This document shows, piece after piece, positions 10,656 through 23,297 of a stretch of 64,000 nucleotides of DNA; within the stretch, counting starts at the first letter, position 1, and each line of letters begins with the position of its first letter. The position numbers and the translations under genes were made by a program. Under the pieces are notes generated by a model. The model saw nothing but the letters and a program-made list of their open reading frames with translations, was not told the DNA's origin and searched no databases. Source of the DNA: Marasmius tenuissimus (lineage: Eukaryota > Basidiomycota > Agaricomycetes > Agaricales > Marasmiaceae); assembly GCA_029532415.1 (NCBI GenBank), contig JAQOTA010000067.1:248001-312000 (forward strand). The letters run 5' to 3'.

Positions 10656-12180
10656 ACCTAGAGAGATGAAAATATAGTTTCTAATCTGTATCCATTTCAA
10701 TTTTTGACCAGACTACTCGATACCATTGCTCCCTGATGACGATTCCTTTTTAGACTGAGTGTGATTTGTGATCCAACTCGAGTTAAAATGTTTTCGTTCT
10801 CGGAAAACCAATGTTCACCTGATAATTTTGTCTGTAGCGAGATTCATGGTCGTACACGAGATATCCCAATCGACCTAGGGCAGTGGTTAAGTCAGCTATA
10901 GGCTGGCTTCAGCTCTGGGCCTGTGGGCATACGACCACCTCGGCTAAGTCAGATCCCCAGGTAACCATTCTAGAGCTAGCCCGGGAATGAGCCGCCGAGT
11001 TTACAAAGGAACACTATGTTCAAACCGGCATGAGAGCATATATAATGCAAAATGTACCTAGTCCCCACTCCCCGCAACATGGATGTTGGGATAGTTCTGC
11101 CCTTTGTTCCCCAAAGATAGGAACACCATTGTTGGCTGTTCAGTTTCGTATGCTAGTCGGGCAAGCTAAGACGACGTGACCGCCAGCTCTCACCGACAGA
11201 AACGATTGGAGGTAAATCTTACCTTGGGCTCGAGTCGGCCGCCGAAACGTCCCGACTCTCCTCACTGGTAGAATATATCGAGCATGAGGATCACCGGCCA
11301 CAAACGAAGGTCAATCTTACCTCACGAAATTGGCATAAAGACTACCACTCTCTGCGAATCACGATAGTAGTGGTGACCGTTCAATCTGACGGGGTGGTAT
11401 GACGTACCCATAGGAACGAAACATTGGAAAAACCCGCTGTTTTAACGCAGAACTTTAAGCTTCGGGCCAATATTGTCACCGACCGACCATGTTATGCTGG
11501 ATTTTAGCTTCACAAGAACCTCTTTGATACCTAATCCTAGCGAAAATCACATCAGAGCGAAACAAATGACGGAGGGTTATGAGAAGATACCAGGTACGAC
11601 GAATTGTAAATAGTGGAATACTCGGCCGTCCACAATCGACCTGCCATCGCAAACTCACCGTGCTTTCCGAAACATTGAGGTCTTGAGTAGTGACAGAGTA
11701 TACGTCTTTAGAAGTGATCGTTCAGCCGGTGTAATGCTGCTTTTGACAGTGGGACTTTCCAAGTCTATGTAGCACTCAGGATATCCGAAGAAGAGATGGG
11801 TTCTGGGAGATAATCGAATCACGGCGGTCATTAACAAATCTCGGGGTCGTCAAAAATCCAACAAATTCGTACAAGTGCTCTCGAAGAGACTCTTGAAACG
11901 CTGGCACGGTGATGGGAACACCACGAGGGATCTTGATTATTTGCCACAAGGGCATCGAAATATTAAAGCGGGACGGCTTCAAATCTGCCATGTGGAAGCA
12001 TTCAAGGCTGATGTTAACAATGTATCGTTCTGACTCCCTCGGCGATATGTGCTCCCCGAAAAAACAGAGATAGTATCAGAGGAATGCGAACACCGGAACA
12101 TACCACAGGGTTCCTTCTGGCCACAGCAATTGAGTGACGAGGACTTAACGCCTGGCTCACACCAGTCTGAGTAATGATGG
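10656..12180 (-). pseudogene. R1: decayed hypothetical locus convergent with P2
   Basis: It aligns with R2 (17.3-18.8 kb) and R3 (26.9-28.3 kb) on the minus strand. The best-preserved exons are ESRDVSAADSSPR (about 11,231-11,270, bounded by AG and GTAAG) and NGHHYYRDSQRVVVFMP (about 11,335-11,390, followed by a GTAAGA donor). Upstream, 11,776-11,991 is open with FNISMPLWQIIKIPRGVPI and may be an early exon. Stops interrupt other exons that are open in R3, so R1 is probably broken. I do not recognise the family. Confidence 0.4.
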
Positions 12181-12206
12181 CTCTAAGGGCTTGACATCAA
12201 AGCACA

Positions 12207-13617
12207 TTGTACCATGGTTGCAGGCGATACAGAGCAAAACTGTCGAGTAGGCACGACGAATACCACTATGACAGTGTGGTACGTGCTGCAAAATGCAATT
12301 CCACTAACTTTTTGGAGTATGTCTATACTAGAATCTCCAACGCAAGTGAGAGAGTCCAGCGTCAAGAGAAGAGTTTTGTATGGGGCTCAGATCGGCCGGG
12401 CCAGTTGTTCTTTTGCCGATGGAATCTTTGCGACGCGCTCATTTTTCCCTCTCCCACCATATTTAGCTGGCCCTACTGTCAATGGGTACTCTGTATTCGC
12501 GCACAATCCAGCCCTGATATTGCATTTTGATTCTATCTTCTCCGAGTCTCTCTTCAACATCAGGGATGATTCGGAGTTTTCAGCCGTTAGCCGACTACCA
12601 TGCACCATCGTTACTCTAACTATATCCGAGGTATGTTCATCACTTTTCAAGCTCGTGTGTTTCGTTCTCATGGCTTTGTTGCTGCGAAATCATAGCCTAG
12701 GAAACTGAGCTTCAGCATCGTGAGGCATCATCATATCAGTAGTCATGCCGCCCGTCTGGCATCGATTGTATTCGGTAGATGCTAGCGAACTCTGAAAGAC
12801 CTTAGACTCCCTACTTTTACGATGCAATGCAATGCATGAGAGAAATATTGCGCCCTTGTCTGTCTCGTTGGCCTCTTTGATGGCCTCTGCGGAACGCTGC
12901 TTGTGGTATCACCGGTCATCGTTTGTTTGTTTTTTTTTCAATCTCAATCGCCCATATTCAGTATGGGTTAGGTTGAGAACCTCCGTGTTTCGGCGAAGCC
13001 CATCCTTAGGGCTCAACATCGTATCGGTGTGCCACTTATCTGGGTATCTTTTGTACCCTAGATGTACAAATAAGGGAGGTTGTTTTCATACTATTTCGAG
13101 CGTTAACTACAAAGGCCTTCATTACTCTCCTGGTCCCCTTCGATAGGCGAGGCATTTGACGCACAATTTGCAAACTCCAGAGCCGAGCCTGGCTCATTCG
13201 GGTACGTCTCCTCCCCTACTCGCCCGTTGGAGGGTTTTCAAGGAAAAAGAATTCTGTTCAGTCTCTTACATTCGGGAGCACCACAAATTGAACGTGGACC
13301 TTCCGCATGTCCTCGCGCCACATGTTTTGACTGGCTGCCAATGCTCCCCTTGAGCTACATTCCCTTTTATTAGCGGGTAAGTCAATAGCAATTCAAAGGG
13401 ATGTGACTCTGAAATTCACACTCATGAAGCTCTTTCCTCTTGCAGATTTCTCGAGGGAAGTACGGGTGTCGGCGATCCCAAGGGATGTCCGACTGAATTC
13501 AATCTACATCACTCGTACCAATGGCAGTCGAGGCGTTCGCTGAATTTCAAGTTTGTAATCATTTTGCACCATGACTTCGCGCAATACACGGTCCGTCTCA
13601 CTGAACGGGGAATATAA
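12207..13617 (+). pseudogene. Q2: second copy of locus Q, decayed
   Basis: The first segment is open (12,214-12,708) with YLAGPTVNGYSVFAHNPALI and ISE before a GTATGT donor near 12,631. Later segments match Q1: LSVSLASLMASAERCL (about 12,855-12,902), KGLHYSP (about 13,112-13,132), LNVDLPHVLAPHVLTGC (about 13,288-13,338), and a last exon with LHHSYQWQSRRSL and DFAQYTVRLTE, ending near 13,617. Segment frames do not all connect, so a functional product is doubtful. Fragments similar to its 5' part also occur near 19.7 and 29.2-29.4 kb. Confidence 0.4.
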
Positions 13618-14931
13618 CAATGTATCGAGCAGCGAGTTGAAGCACTGCACAAGCACCAGTCTTGGTGTCAAACCTGTTGTACTGAAGCTATCTAAGACCG
13701 TTGTCTTGGGATGCTGGGCTCACCAAGTGCTCCAATCGTCATTGATAGAAGTAGCTCGATCCTCCCCCCAAGCCTAATTGAATTTGCATTTGCCTACGCC
13801 AGCAGACTAAGAAATTCACTGCTAGAACTAGATCAAACGGAGTGAAGGTTTTAAATAAGTAAAAGAGATTTTTACCTCTCATTGATTCTCGATGAGTCAT
13901 TTAGACGGAGTGAGGCTGAGAAGTCAGAGTGGTCAGGTAAATAGCCTAAGGTTCGAAAGGAAGCTCTCGAGCTATTCAAGTCATAATGGCCATTGTGCCG
14001 CTTCCTCAGATCTAACAAATTCGGAACCAAATGAAACCGTTGGACTGGTGCCCATCCTAGACTCTTGTACACACGAAGCAAGCGAGTCCGGACAATGAAC
14101 GGATGGAATTATGCGTCGACTGAAGCAGTTGTACACCTCTGAGCCAGATGATCAGGTGAGTCGCTCTCCACCTTGTCTTAACCAGGCCACAAGAACCTTT
14201 GCGGCGGCTAGAGCGGTAGCTTTTTGATGGAGAAACTGACAAGGTACTTCGGTGTCAATGTACTATAACTAACTAGTCTATCGGGAGTACCAACTCGTCT
14301 TCTCGCATTGTTTTTTTCGCCCAAGGTCACTATAATTTACGACAGCGCTGTTTCAACCGTAAAGGGTATATGGTGAGCAATCTTTGTTAGGAACAATATT
14401 GCCCGCTAGATGTACAAGTGACTGGTTGATTTGTCGCTAAACAATGTAGGTCATTGTTATCCCATTGCCACCATCCTCAAACCACCTTGTCGATATCTTG
14501 TCCACATCTGACCTGCTTCTACGTCCCAGCTGCAGCGCTTTAGCTGGTACTTGGGGTACCATGTGGCTTTTGTGTATGCTTGTTATCTGCTTACTTTCAC
14601 TCAAAGTTCTAATCCGCCCGAATATTTGGGTTGATATGACGGTGCTCATATCGGCCGGCACAACAGCAATTGAGCAGATACTTTCCCAAAAGGGAAACTT
14701 GAGATTTCCTGTCCTGGCAACATCAGGACCGATTTCTGATAGTCATGTGAACCCAACGAGGTTCGTCCTATTGGTGGGCATAAATAGGTCCGGTACAGCA
14801 TCTAGAACACGAGGCTTGGTACCCAGCCTCACATATACAGCTGGTGCACGAGCGACAAAACGACGCTCTTCCCTTCCTGCCATCACAACCAACAATCGTC
14901 TCGGCCTCCCTTTAATTCTTTGTGTATAACA
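13618..14931. other. Duplicated spacer and 5' block of P3
   Basis: This parallels 6764-8371. It holds the unoccupied MITE site (TA at 14,575-14,576) and the conserved pre-P block (about 14,745-14,900), open on the plus strand with TRGLVPSLTYTAGARA. That block is also open on the minus strand. No independent gene is supported. Confidence 0.5.
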
Positions 14932-17226
14932 ATGAATAATGTCTTGACTGATGCCAGAGACGTCCAGATCGGCCATAATGCAACTATACAAAGCGTGAAC
15001 GGCAATTTAACAACAACGACAACGAACACATACTACAATGATCGAGGGGATACGGTTGAATTGGTACGCGGCAGCCATATACTGATTACCAATGTTCTGA
15101 CTGGAGCATAGTACGGAAATATGTTCAGAAAGATACTCATGGGCGACATCATTGTGCGGAGGGATGTCTCTTCGCAGGTCCTAGAAGTGGTTGTGGAAAC
15201 GAAAAACCAAGAATCGGATCGTGGGGAATCACAACAACGGTCCAAAGTGATGAGAGTCAGGAAAACCACGCAACACGTCGAGGTAATGGGACTCCCAGGA
15301 AATTTCACAAGCATAGCAATTGAGAGATTGGACGGGACTCAAGAGGGTTTTGATATTGTAAGTAGATTTCATAGGTGTTTGGCTTGGGATCTTATGGGCC
15401 ATCGCAGATATCAGAGAGAGTGTGTAGGGAGCTGGCATCTCGGCGGTATGTCCAGATACACGTACACGGAGTGGTCTTCTAATCTAGTCTCAGGTCGCCG
15501 CTATTTCCCCAGCTGGTTGGAATAGGCCAGTCCAAGCAGCCGACGTGGATTTTGCATGACGGTAGGGGTTTTTGGTCGGTGGTTTTACCTGTGGACACTA
15601 ATGACTACATCGAAGAGCTGGCGAACGGGTTGGAATTCAGCAATAAGATGTGGGCTGAAGGGGGCGCAGTGGTATTTTACTACCTTTGGTATACCATGGT
15701 ATGTCTACCTTTCTGACATCCAACGTCGGCTAAGAGTGTCTTTAGAGCACCTCGTATGACACTTTGAGCAAAGACACGACTCTGACAATACCCGTGAGTG
15801 GTTTATTTATAGAATTTACCCCTCTGATAGATGGTCAACAGGTTTTGGGCAAGCAGGATTTTTGGAATTTCAACCTCAAAACCCACACTTGGCAATACGA
15901 CATTCCATCCATCTCCCTCTCCCCACCAAACACCGACCTCTCTCTTGCACCATTCTACTATCCACCAACCCCACTTCGCCAAGAAACACCTCCCCGACTC
16001 GACCCCACCGAGATCGTCGCCTACGTCGAAAACCAACTCGGCGACTTTTTGCATGTGATTGTGTCATCGGGGGCAACGAGGCACATCGAAGATCTTTCGG
16101 ATTTTGCACGTCATGGTCTTCTGACCTTTGGGGCTGTTGTCGACCGAAACCAACCCGAAATCCTCGCCCACCTCCCCTCCACTCCCTCGCCTCAATGGTA
16201 TTTTAAGAACTTCAGCGCTGGTGTTGAAGCCACGTACTCCACTTCCGGTATGCTCACCTGCCCAGCCTATCTTTCGTGTGCTGACTTGTGTAGTACCATC
16301 TCGTATCGATTTCTGCTCTGACCAGCCGGGGGTGCCGGTGAACGTGAACCTTCACTTCTCCTGGTGCCTTCCGAATCTACTTCAACGTACTGCCTACCTC
16401 GCCCAGTCTGTTCCATTTGCCGTTGGGTGTCATGATTCCTTGAATGACCTTGGCGAGTGCCCCTCCATTCCTCACCAACTCCCCACTGATCTCTATCTTC
16501 CTCAGTATTCATTACTGACGTTCGATTGGCTCTTGTCGGCACAATCCCCAATAACTCCACATCCTTGACCCCCATTTATCTATTTGTCCCTCCGATTCCT
16601 ATAGAACATAGTGACGGCATATACTCCTTACACTATCCCCTTGTTGGCCCACTTTTTTACTGGTCCCTGGACCCGAACGGAGAACATGCGATATCCGAGG
16701 AGGATTGGGAGATGAACGGGATTCCCAAACTTGAGGTTCTGTCTTGGATTGGCGCGTCATGGAACAGTGGGCTTTACTGTGCAGTACAAGAGTATTTACA
16801 AACACAGAGCTACGACTTGGATGGTAGAAAATATGCAGCAGAACATTGGTATCCTGTGCTGATACCGGGTGAGTTGCAGCTTTGGTTTGTGTTTTGGGAC
16901 TCTCTTCGGTAGATACTTACTCCTGAGATTCTAGGCGATCCTTTTGAAGTGAGGTTTTGTAACTGGAACGAGTCGGAAACAGGTGAAGACTGGAGTGATG
17001 CCAGCCCAGAAGGTGAGTGTTCAAGGACATCAGAGACTCTGGCGACTCATGCCGCCCTATAGACGCTCACCATAGCGATCAGCCCCCCTCCGAAATCTCG
17101 AGAACCACAGTTACACGAAATGGAAAGGGGCGGACGTTGAAATACACTCACAAGATTTCAAGGGTCTTTAAACGAATTACCCAAAGGTCTAAAGCAGGCC
17201 CTCCAACCTGGGCCAATGTACCATGA
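14932..17226 (+). CDS. P3: P-family protein, ten exons, 612 aa
   Basis: Exons: 14932-15063, 15112-15357, 15408-15445, 15494-15698, 15746-15793, 15842-16247, 16294-16452, 16506-16868, 16935-17012, 17063-17226. The joined frame is intact. Length changes against P1 (exon 4 +3, exon 7 +3, exon 1 -6) all keep frame. It has IQSVNGNLTTTTTNTYYND at the N-terminus, FPQLVGIGQSKQPTW, FARHGLLTFGAVVDRN, FITDVRLALVGT and FYWSLDPNG. The tail ends RSKAGPPTWANVP and is shorter than in P2 and P4. Intron 16453-16505 is GC-AG. The start chosen is the ATG at 14,932; unlike the other copies it is not preceded by an AG, so this gene probably starts here without a leader splice. Function is unknown. Confidence 0.85.
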
Positions 17227-18960
17227 CCACGGAGAACTCGGAAGGACAGGGACGTCTAGTTTCTAATTTGTATCTAATTCAACCTTCGGCCATACTATTC
17301 GATAATGTTGCTCCCAGCCACGATTTCTTTATTTTACAATTAAACTGAGTGCCGTTATCCGCGATCCAGCTTGAGTTGAACCCGCCTTCAAACATTACCA
17401 CGAAGTCATCATTCTCGGAAACAAATGTCCACCTGAATGATTTTGTCTGTAGCGGGATCCCCGGTAGTACTCACAATATCCCATTCGACCGAAGACAGTG
17501 ATTGATTTAGCGTCGATTTTGCTTTGTGATCTCTTATTCTAGAGGTACACGCCCGCAAACATGGGCGTATCCCCACTTCAGCTGAGTCTAATCACCGGGT
17601 ATTGACTCTTCTACACTTCGAAAGCTCCGCCTGGAAATGAGTCGGCGAGCTTATAAGGAACAATGTATTCAAACCAGGAAACCACATGAGAAGAGGTAAG
17701 TTGAATAAATGTTCCAGGTCCACCCCCCGGGATATGGATATTTTGCAAGTTCAGTCCTTCGGTCCCACAAACAGGGAGAGCCTTTGCTGTTCACACGAAT
17801 GATTGGAAGTATGCCAGTCGAGCCTACAGGAACAACATGACTGTCAGTTCTTACGGACACGAATGATTAGAGTAGAACTCACCTTTGGCCAGAGTCGGCC
17901 ACCGAAACGTCCCGACTGTCATCACTGATAAAGTTCATCGAACATGAGGATCACCACCTTTTGAACGGAGTAACTGTAATCTCGAATCAAAGAATCGTGA
18001 CAATCATTTTCACTCTCCACGAATCGCATCTTAGCCGTGACCGTTCAATCTGACGTGGCGGTAGAACATATCCACACTAGCGAAAGCACGGGATATCCGT
18101 TGTTCTAACTCAGAACCCTGAGTTTTCAGCTTATATTGTCACCGACCAACCATGTTGCACCTGACTTCGGCCTCACAAGGGCCCTTTTGATACCTAATCC
18201 CAGCAGATAGCACATCATAGCACAAGAGATAACCAAGGGATATGTGAATTTACCAAGTACGGCGAGCAATTAATTTTAGGGCTCCCGACCATGCGTAATC
18301 ATCCTACAATTATAGTCTCAGCATGCTTTCCGAAGCGTGAGCGTGAGCTGTTATCTTGTACGGTGAAACAAAGACAATGTAAACCACGACCGAGATATGT
18401 CCTCCAAGACAAATTTGTTCCGCCTGCGCGCTGTGCTTTCGTCAGTAGCACTTGCGTAGTTTATTGGAGGGCTCGAGACGTCGCCAAGAGGCGAGAACTC
18501 GTTAAACATAGACACCAAGAGAGTCGTGCTGTGTGGGCTTTGGCAGATATAATTGCATTGCAGGGATCATTAATGCCTCTTCTTTGAAGAGATCAAGGCT
18601 GGGAGGTTTGGTAAAGGACTCGACGAATTTGTGATGTGTGCTCTAGAGAGACGCTCGCATAACTATAGAGGGCAGCAGAAGGACTCTCGTGATTCAGGAC
18701 AAGAGTATCGGGATGCTCGAACAGGACGGTTTTACGGTGTTGCTCAGAAGCGTTTTGGGCTCATGGTAACGATGTACTGATTGCCTCGGCAGATTGTGCT
18801 CACAGGAAGGACAAAAGGCCTAGTTTGAGATCAATCCAGTATCAAAGTGCACCACAGGGTTTCTTTGAGGCACAGCGATTGTGTGACGCGCACGGTAACG
18901 TACGTCACTTCAGAATGCCTTGAAGTTCCAGGCGTAAGTTCTCTGTATTCAAAACACTGA
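17227..18960 (-). pseudogene. R2: decayed copy of locus R
   Basis: It parallels R1 and R3. Conserved minus-strand segments are SDDSRDVSVADSGQR (about 17,889-17,935, with flanking splice signals), SELEQRISRAFASVDMFYR (about 18,055-18,115) and the exon at 17,669-17,860 with PYPGGWTWNIYSTYLF. The region corresponding to R1's early open exon (about 18,540-18,760) is full of stops. It is probably non-functional. Confidence 0.4.
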
Positions 18961-20900
18961 GGTTTCTCTCTCCTGACTACTCTGTATTTATAGGAGAGGG
19001 AAAGGGAGAATTGGAGTCAGAGTGGGATAGGGTGTACGGTAAGAAGCCGGAGCGCTACAGATTCAGCGGTTACGAGTCGCTCTGGCATTTTCCCTCCGAT
19101 TACTGATAAATTATCCTTCAGCAGCTCGTGCACTGGCTTCGATTTAGTTTAATAACGAACGTACGGGTGGGCCAGTATTGTGAACATTGAATTATTCGTC
19201 GGTCGTAAGTTTAGCCCTATCGCTATTGGGGAAATTCCCTCACCACCTATATGCAGACATGAGAGATCTATCTCGGGCGATATCGAACACCAAGCTTATA
19301 TTCTTTTCTTTGAACAACGGTGAACGGAGGCAATCACTCGGGCCAAACTGTGAAGCTCATAAAGCCAGTCGTGTCGAGGGTAGATACGAACATGGCTGCA
19401 AAATAGCCAGCCCATCGGAGCTGCTCAACGGGGAGATCTTGAGGTCAAGGTTTTCCCTTCAGACCATTTTCAACAGGTGACAGCAGGCTAGCGGCTCATA
19501 CACAAGGTAGTTATCACTCCCCTGGAGCTGTGTTGAACATTGATATTTGAGGTACGACTCGAGGGAGGGAGAACGCCACCTTCAAATTTATCTGGGCTTG
19601 AACTCGAATAATGATCACGAAGGGTTCAGTCGACCACGACAATGTCAATTGCCCACTATATAACGGAACTGATTAATCCGACGCAGTGGGCCAAGGGGAC
19701 TATGAAACTTGGTAAAAAGGGTCCACTATTCATGGTGGCGAGCAACACCACGTGAAACCGTCGTCGAGTAGGCACGTCTGATGCCATTGTTGTGACTGTA
19801 GCTATTTTGCCAGGTATGATGATTGCTGAAACAAAGCTTGAGGCGCCGTGGCGTCGAACAAACGAGAGGGCCGATGTACGAGTTAACGAAGGTTAATGGC
19901 TTCTCCAGCAGCCGACAACAACGGCCGTTCCAAAACCTTCTCTTCGCCGTTGCGTTGGAACTATAGCAAAGCTCAGAGCGACGTACGAGAAAAGCTTTTA
20001 ATCGGTCAGACCTCGAGCACAAAGCACAATGGGGTGGACCATGGAAGATTGAAGGTATGCAACACCGTCAGTCAGCGATTTGAGCACATCGTGTCCAGTG
20101 AATCGTGTTCATCTTTGGACTGAAACTCATACTGTCGGAGCCTCCCAGAACGCCCAGACTCGTAGGTGGCGGGTGTCAATGTAGCAGTAGCAAATCATCT
20201 ATCGCTATTCATTGATTCCCAGTGACGTCCTCGAAGCTGATTTCCAAGGCGTGCGATAGAGGAAGACGTGGGTATTGGTCATGTTGACGGCAAGCCATGA
20301 AGATGATTTGAGGTAGATTCGTCTACCAATGCCGATCTCTGACTCTTCCTCCCCACTTATCGCTGCCAGAACTCTCAAGAGAGCGAGAGTAAGGATAAAA
20401 ACGCTGATCTCCCTCACCTCCCGTTACTAGCTCCCAGAGGTATCTCAGTGATAGGAGCCATGGATAAGAGATGATGAGAACATCTCTGGCTAACATGAGA
20501 GGGAAGGCTAATGAAGGAGCTTTGTTGCCAACGACGAAGATGTTGAGGTCCAGCCTGACGCATCTCGTCGTCGGAACGGGCCTATTCATCACCCATGAGC
20601 TCATTCATACTGATAGGTACCGGTTGGCGGCGCTAAAACAACGTATTCGCCAGGGATCGTCCACATGATGGTGACTAGTCGAGATCCGCCCGTGAGTCAA
20701 GAAGAGCTAGGGCGCCCAAACAATTGTTTGTTTGTCCCCCAACGCCTACTCATACCTGAGCCCTTCTCCCAGCGAGACAGCATAGATAGGTGAAACGGAA
20801 GGTTGGAATGGTAAACGGTATAACACGCTCTTAGATAGCAACAATGCAGACGCCGTGTACCAGTCAACGATTCTGCGATGTTGCAATGGTCGGAGTAACA
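18961..20900. other. No supported gene; Q-like and other remnants
   Basis: Bases ~19,130-19,250 resemble 28,400-28,490, and ~19,730-19,800 resemble the start of Q2, so the stretch is made of old duplicated pieces. Open frames of 60-100 codons on both strands show no recognisable motif. Confidence 0.4.
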
Positions 20901-21390
20901 TGAGGATACCTTGAGACGCAATGGACAGTGGCCGGGAGTGACTGAAAAGAGAGCATCGTATCCTGGTCGGTATCGAGACCGGGGAAATATTTAGATGAGT
21001 CCCCGCGATTCATGTGCACCACCAAAACCGGGAGGATACTCGGGACGTTTCGTCGAGGCCGTAGTCCTACTAGTCCACTACAACTCAGCTGGGGTCTAAA
21101 CATTCCATCGGAGGAAGAAGCGGGTTCTCAATATGAATAGCGGACACGGTCGGTGACATTTCATATCCCCACCGTGATCTATCTAAGTTATGTGATCGGC
21201 GTGGAAACCTCAGGCAAGGGATCCACGTCCCGCAACTCCGGCTGAAATCCATATTCTCATAATCTAACTCAGATAGGCCGGGTTCGTAGCTTGAATATCT
21301 GGCTGGGCTTGTATTCGATGAACCTGGGATGTCAACTCCAGGTTTTGATTGATATTGCGCAACGCCCACCGGCGAGATATACAAAGTCAC
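20901..21390 (-). pseudogene. T0: fragment of locus T
   Basis: The minus-strand frame at 21,085-21,390 contains PGSSNTSP and SYEPGLSELDY, matching T1 (SGSSNISP, SYESGLFKFDY). Only this exon-like segment is well conserved; the flanks do not continue the T frame. Confidence 0.35.
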
Positions 21391-22521
21391 AAATCGCCCA
21401 AAATCTCAAGACTGCCATAACCCACTACGCCCAGAAGGACGTGGGGAGGAAAAGACACATCTCGTCCAGTTCTAGCGAAGGTAGGCTTTACTAAGACTCT
21501 TTTCAAGCCGAGGGAGAATGTTCGAGGTGCTTCGCAGTCAATACATTGTTTACTTAACGCCCAGCCAAAGACACAATCTCGTTAGCGCTTTCTTTGATCT
21601 ACGAGCCCAAAATTATCGGTCTACTACATCGAGTGATCAAATCGTTGGACGCAAGCCTTGACCGTGTATTCAAGTCGTTAACTTTCGAGGGTTTCTGAGG
21701 GAATGAACGTCGAGTATGCGGCATTGGGCCAATGGATCATACTGATAAAGGTTCGGAGCGTAAAAATGACGAAAGGTGGCGGAGGTCAATCATCCACAAC
21801 GCCCCAGAAGCTCGAAACGGGAGGCATCAAAACCAGAAACCTCGTCTAGCTGTCTCCAGCTAGCCAACGTGCTGGCTATGTCGTGACGTGGTTGGTGATC
21901 AGGAGAATTCATCGGTTTTAAATGATTGGTGGGGGGCCACATCAGCAAAGTGCGGCCTTTCACTCACTTTTTCATACTAGAAGTTCAGCTGGTGGGATTT
22001 TTGACCTAGCCGTTCAGGATCCAACTAGTGAGCTAGTACGGGTTATAAGCGGTCGTGAACGGTTCTTTCGCGGGACACTGATGCTACTGAAATATAGCTA
22101 TGGTCGGTAGAGAGTTCCGCAGAACCCTACGGAGTAGTGGCCATGACTTATCGTGAATTATGATATGCCAGCCCCTGCAACTTAGATACTTGATGTTGGC
22201 GGCCGTTTCAGCAGTCTGCGTTGGAGCCCTGTGTATTCTTTCTATGGAAGTTTGAGCGTTCATTGCACGAGTGTGAAAAAGATTGGCAAAATGATGAGTA
22301 AACCTACCATGAAACTGCCTTTATTCACCTCAAACCGAGCTATCAATCCTCTACACATTCCAACTCCGGGATTCTGGGATCTAGAGACGACGTCTGATTT
22401 TCCCTTGTTTTAACTTCACGAGCGATGGGTTGGTTGTGCTACTGAAGGTATAGGAAACCTGTGCAATCAGGCGGAATACAGCTCATAGAAACATATTATT
22501 CAGACTCTCCAGCCTTCTGTA
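21391..22521. other. No supported gene
   Basis: Only short open frames occur (for example 21,922-22,110 plus), without a conserved partner or motif. Confidence 0.4.
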
Positions 22522-23297
22522 TCAGATTGTATCCTCCAAGCATGACAGGTATGTCCCTGAAACCCAGCTAAAACTCATACTCACGTAATCAAACTTGAAC
22601 AGGCCAGACTCGTAGCTTCGATCACAAGACGGGCTTATATTCGACGAACCTGAAATGACAACCATGTTTTTTTGTCTATATGAAGAATCTGGCGGGACTG
22701 GAGACAAGGAAGAGCTAACGGTAGGATGGCTACCGGATGGAAGTGACGATGAGGTCGACGTGAGAAAGCAGGTTCGGGCGGAGTCCGAATCATAGCGTCA
22801 TCCGATTTGGGTTGTCTGGACGCCTTTACCCCCACTCGAGGTCGAGACCCTCTTCGGTTCTCCTCACGCGATTGCTAGCCTAGCCAAACGAACCTCTCAA
22901 GGCTCAATGCTTATTGCCGCATAGAATGCTCTCATTACCGTTCAGTATAATCACCATTTCCTCGGGTGCTCCTTTGATCGAAACTACCTGAAGCTCTCTC
23001 CAGCGCCGAGTGACACCTGTTTCTTCTGATTCAGCAAGATATCCAAGCTGAGACCCTAAACTTTTGACGAATGTCGTATATTTATGCGAGCAACGTACAC
23101 TTTCCGCTACCAGTGGAAGCCAGATTAAACAGCGACAGTACTTTGGACCGAAATGCTCGAGCACCATAATCACCATTTCAGCACGAGCAATCGCCATTTC
23201 GAAGCTCAAGTTCAGGAATGGAGTTCTAGTGTTGCTCATACAAATCGAGACGATCTTCGCGACTCTTGCACGCCAATTTTCCTTCTCAACAACGTAG
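22522..23297 (-). CDS. T1: hypothetical duplicated gene (partial model)
   Basis: Upstream exon (~22,904-23,290): the protein-like stretch EKENWRARVAKIV, then FEMAIARAEMVIMVLEHFG and LIWLPLVAESV. Downstream exon (~22,580-22,835): a Ser/Pro-rich segment, then MVVISGSSNISP and SYESGLFKFDY, ending at a GTGAGT donor. T2 at 38.2-39.1 kb shows the same order with many amino-acid changes but the same frames for the upstream exon. The family is unknown. No membrane span or catalytic motif is evident. Borders of the first and last exons are unresolved. Confidence 0.4.
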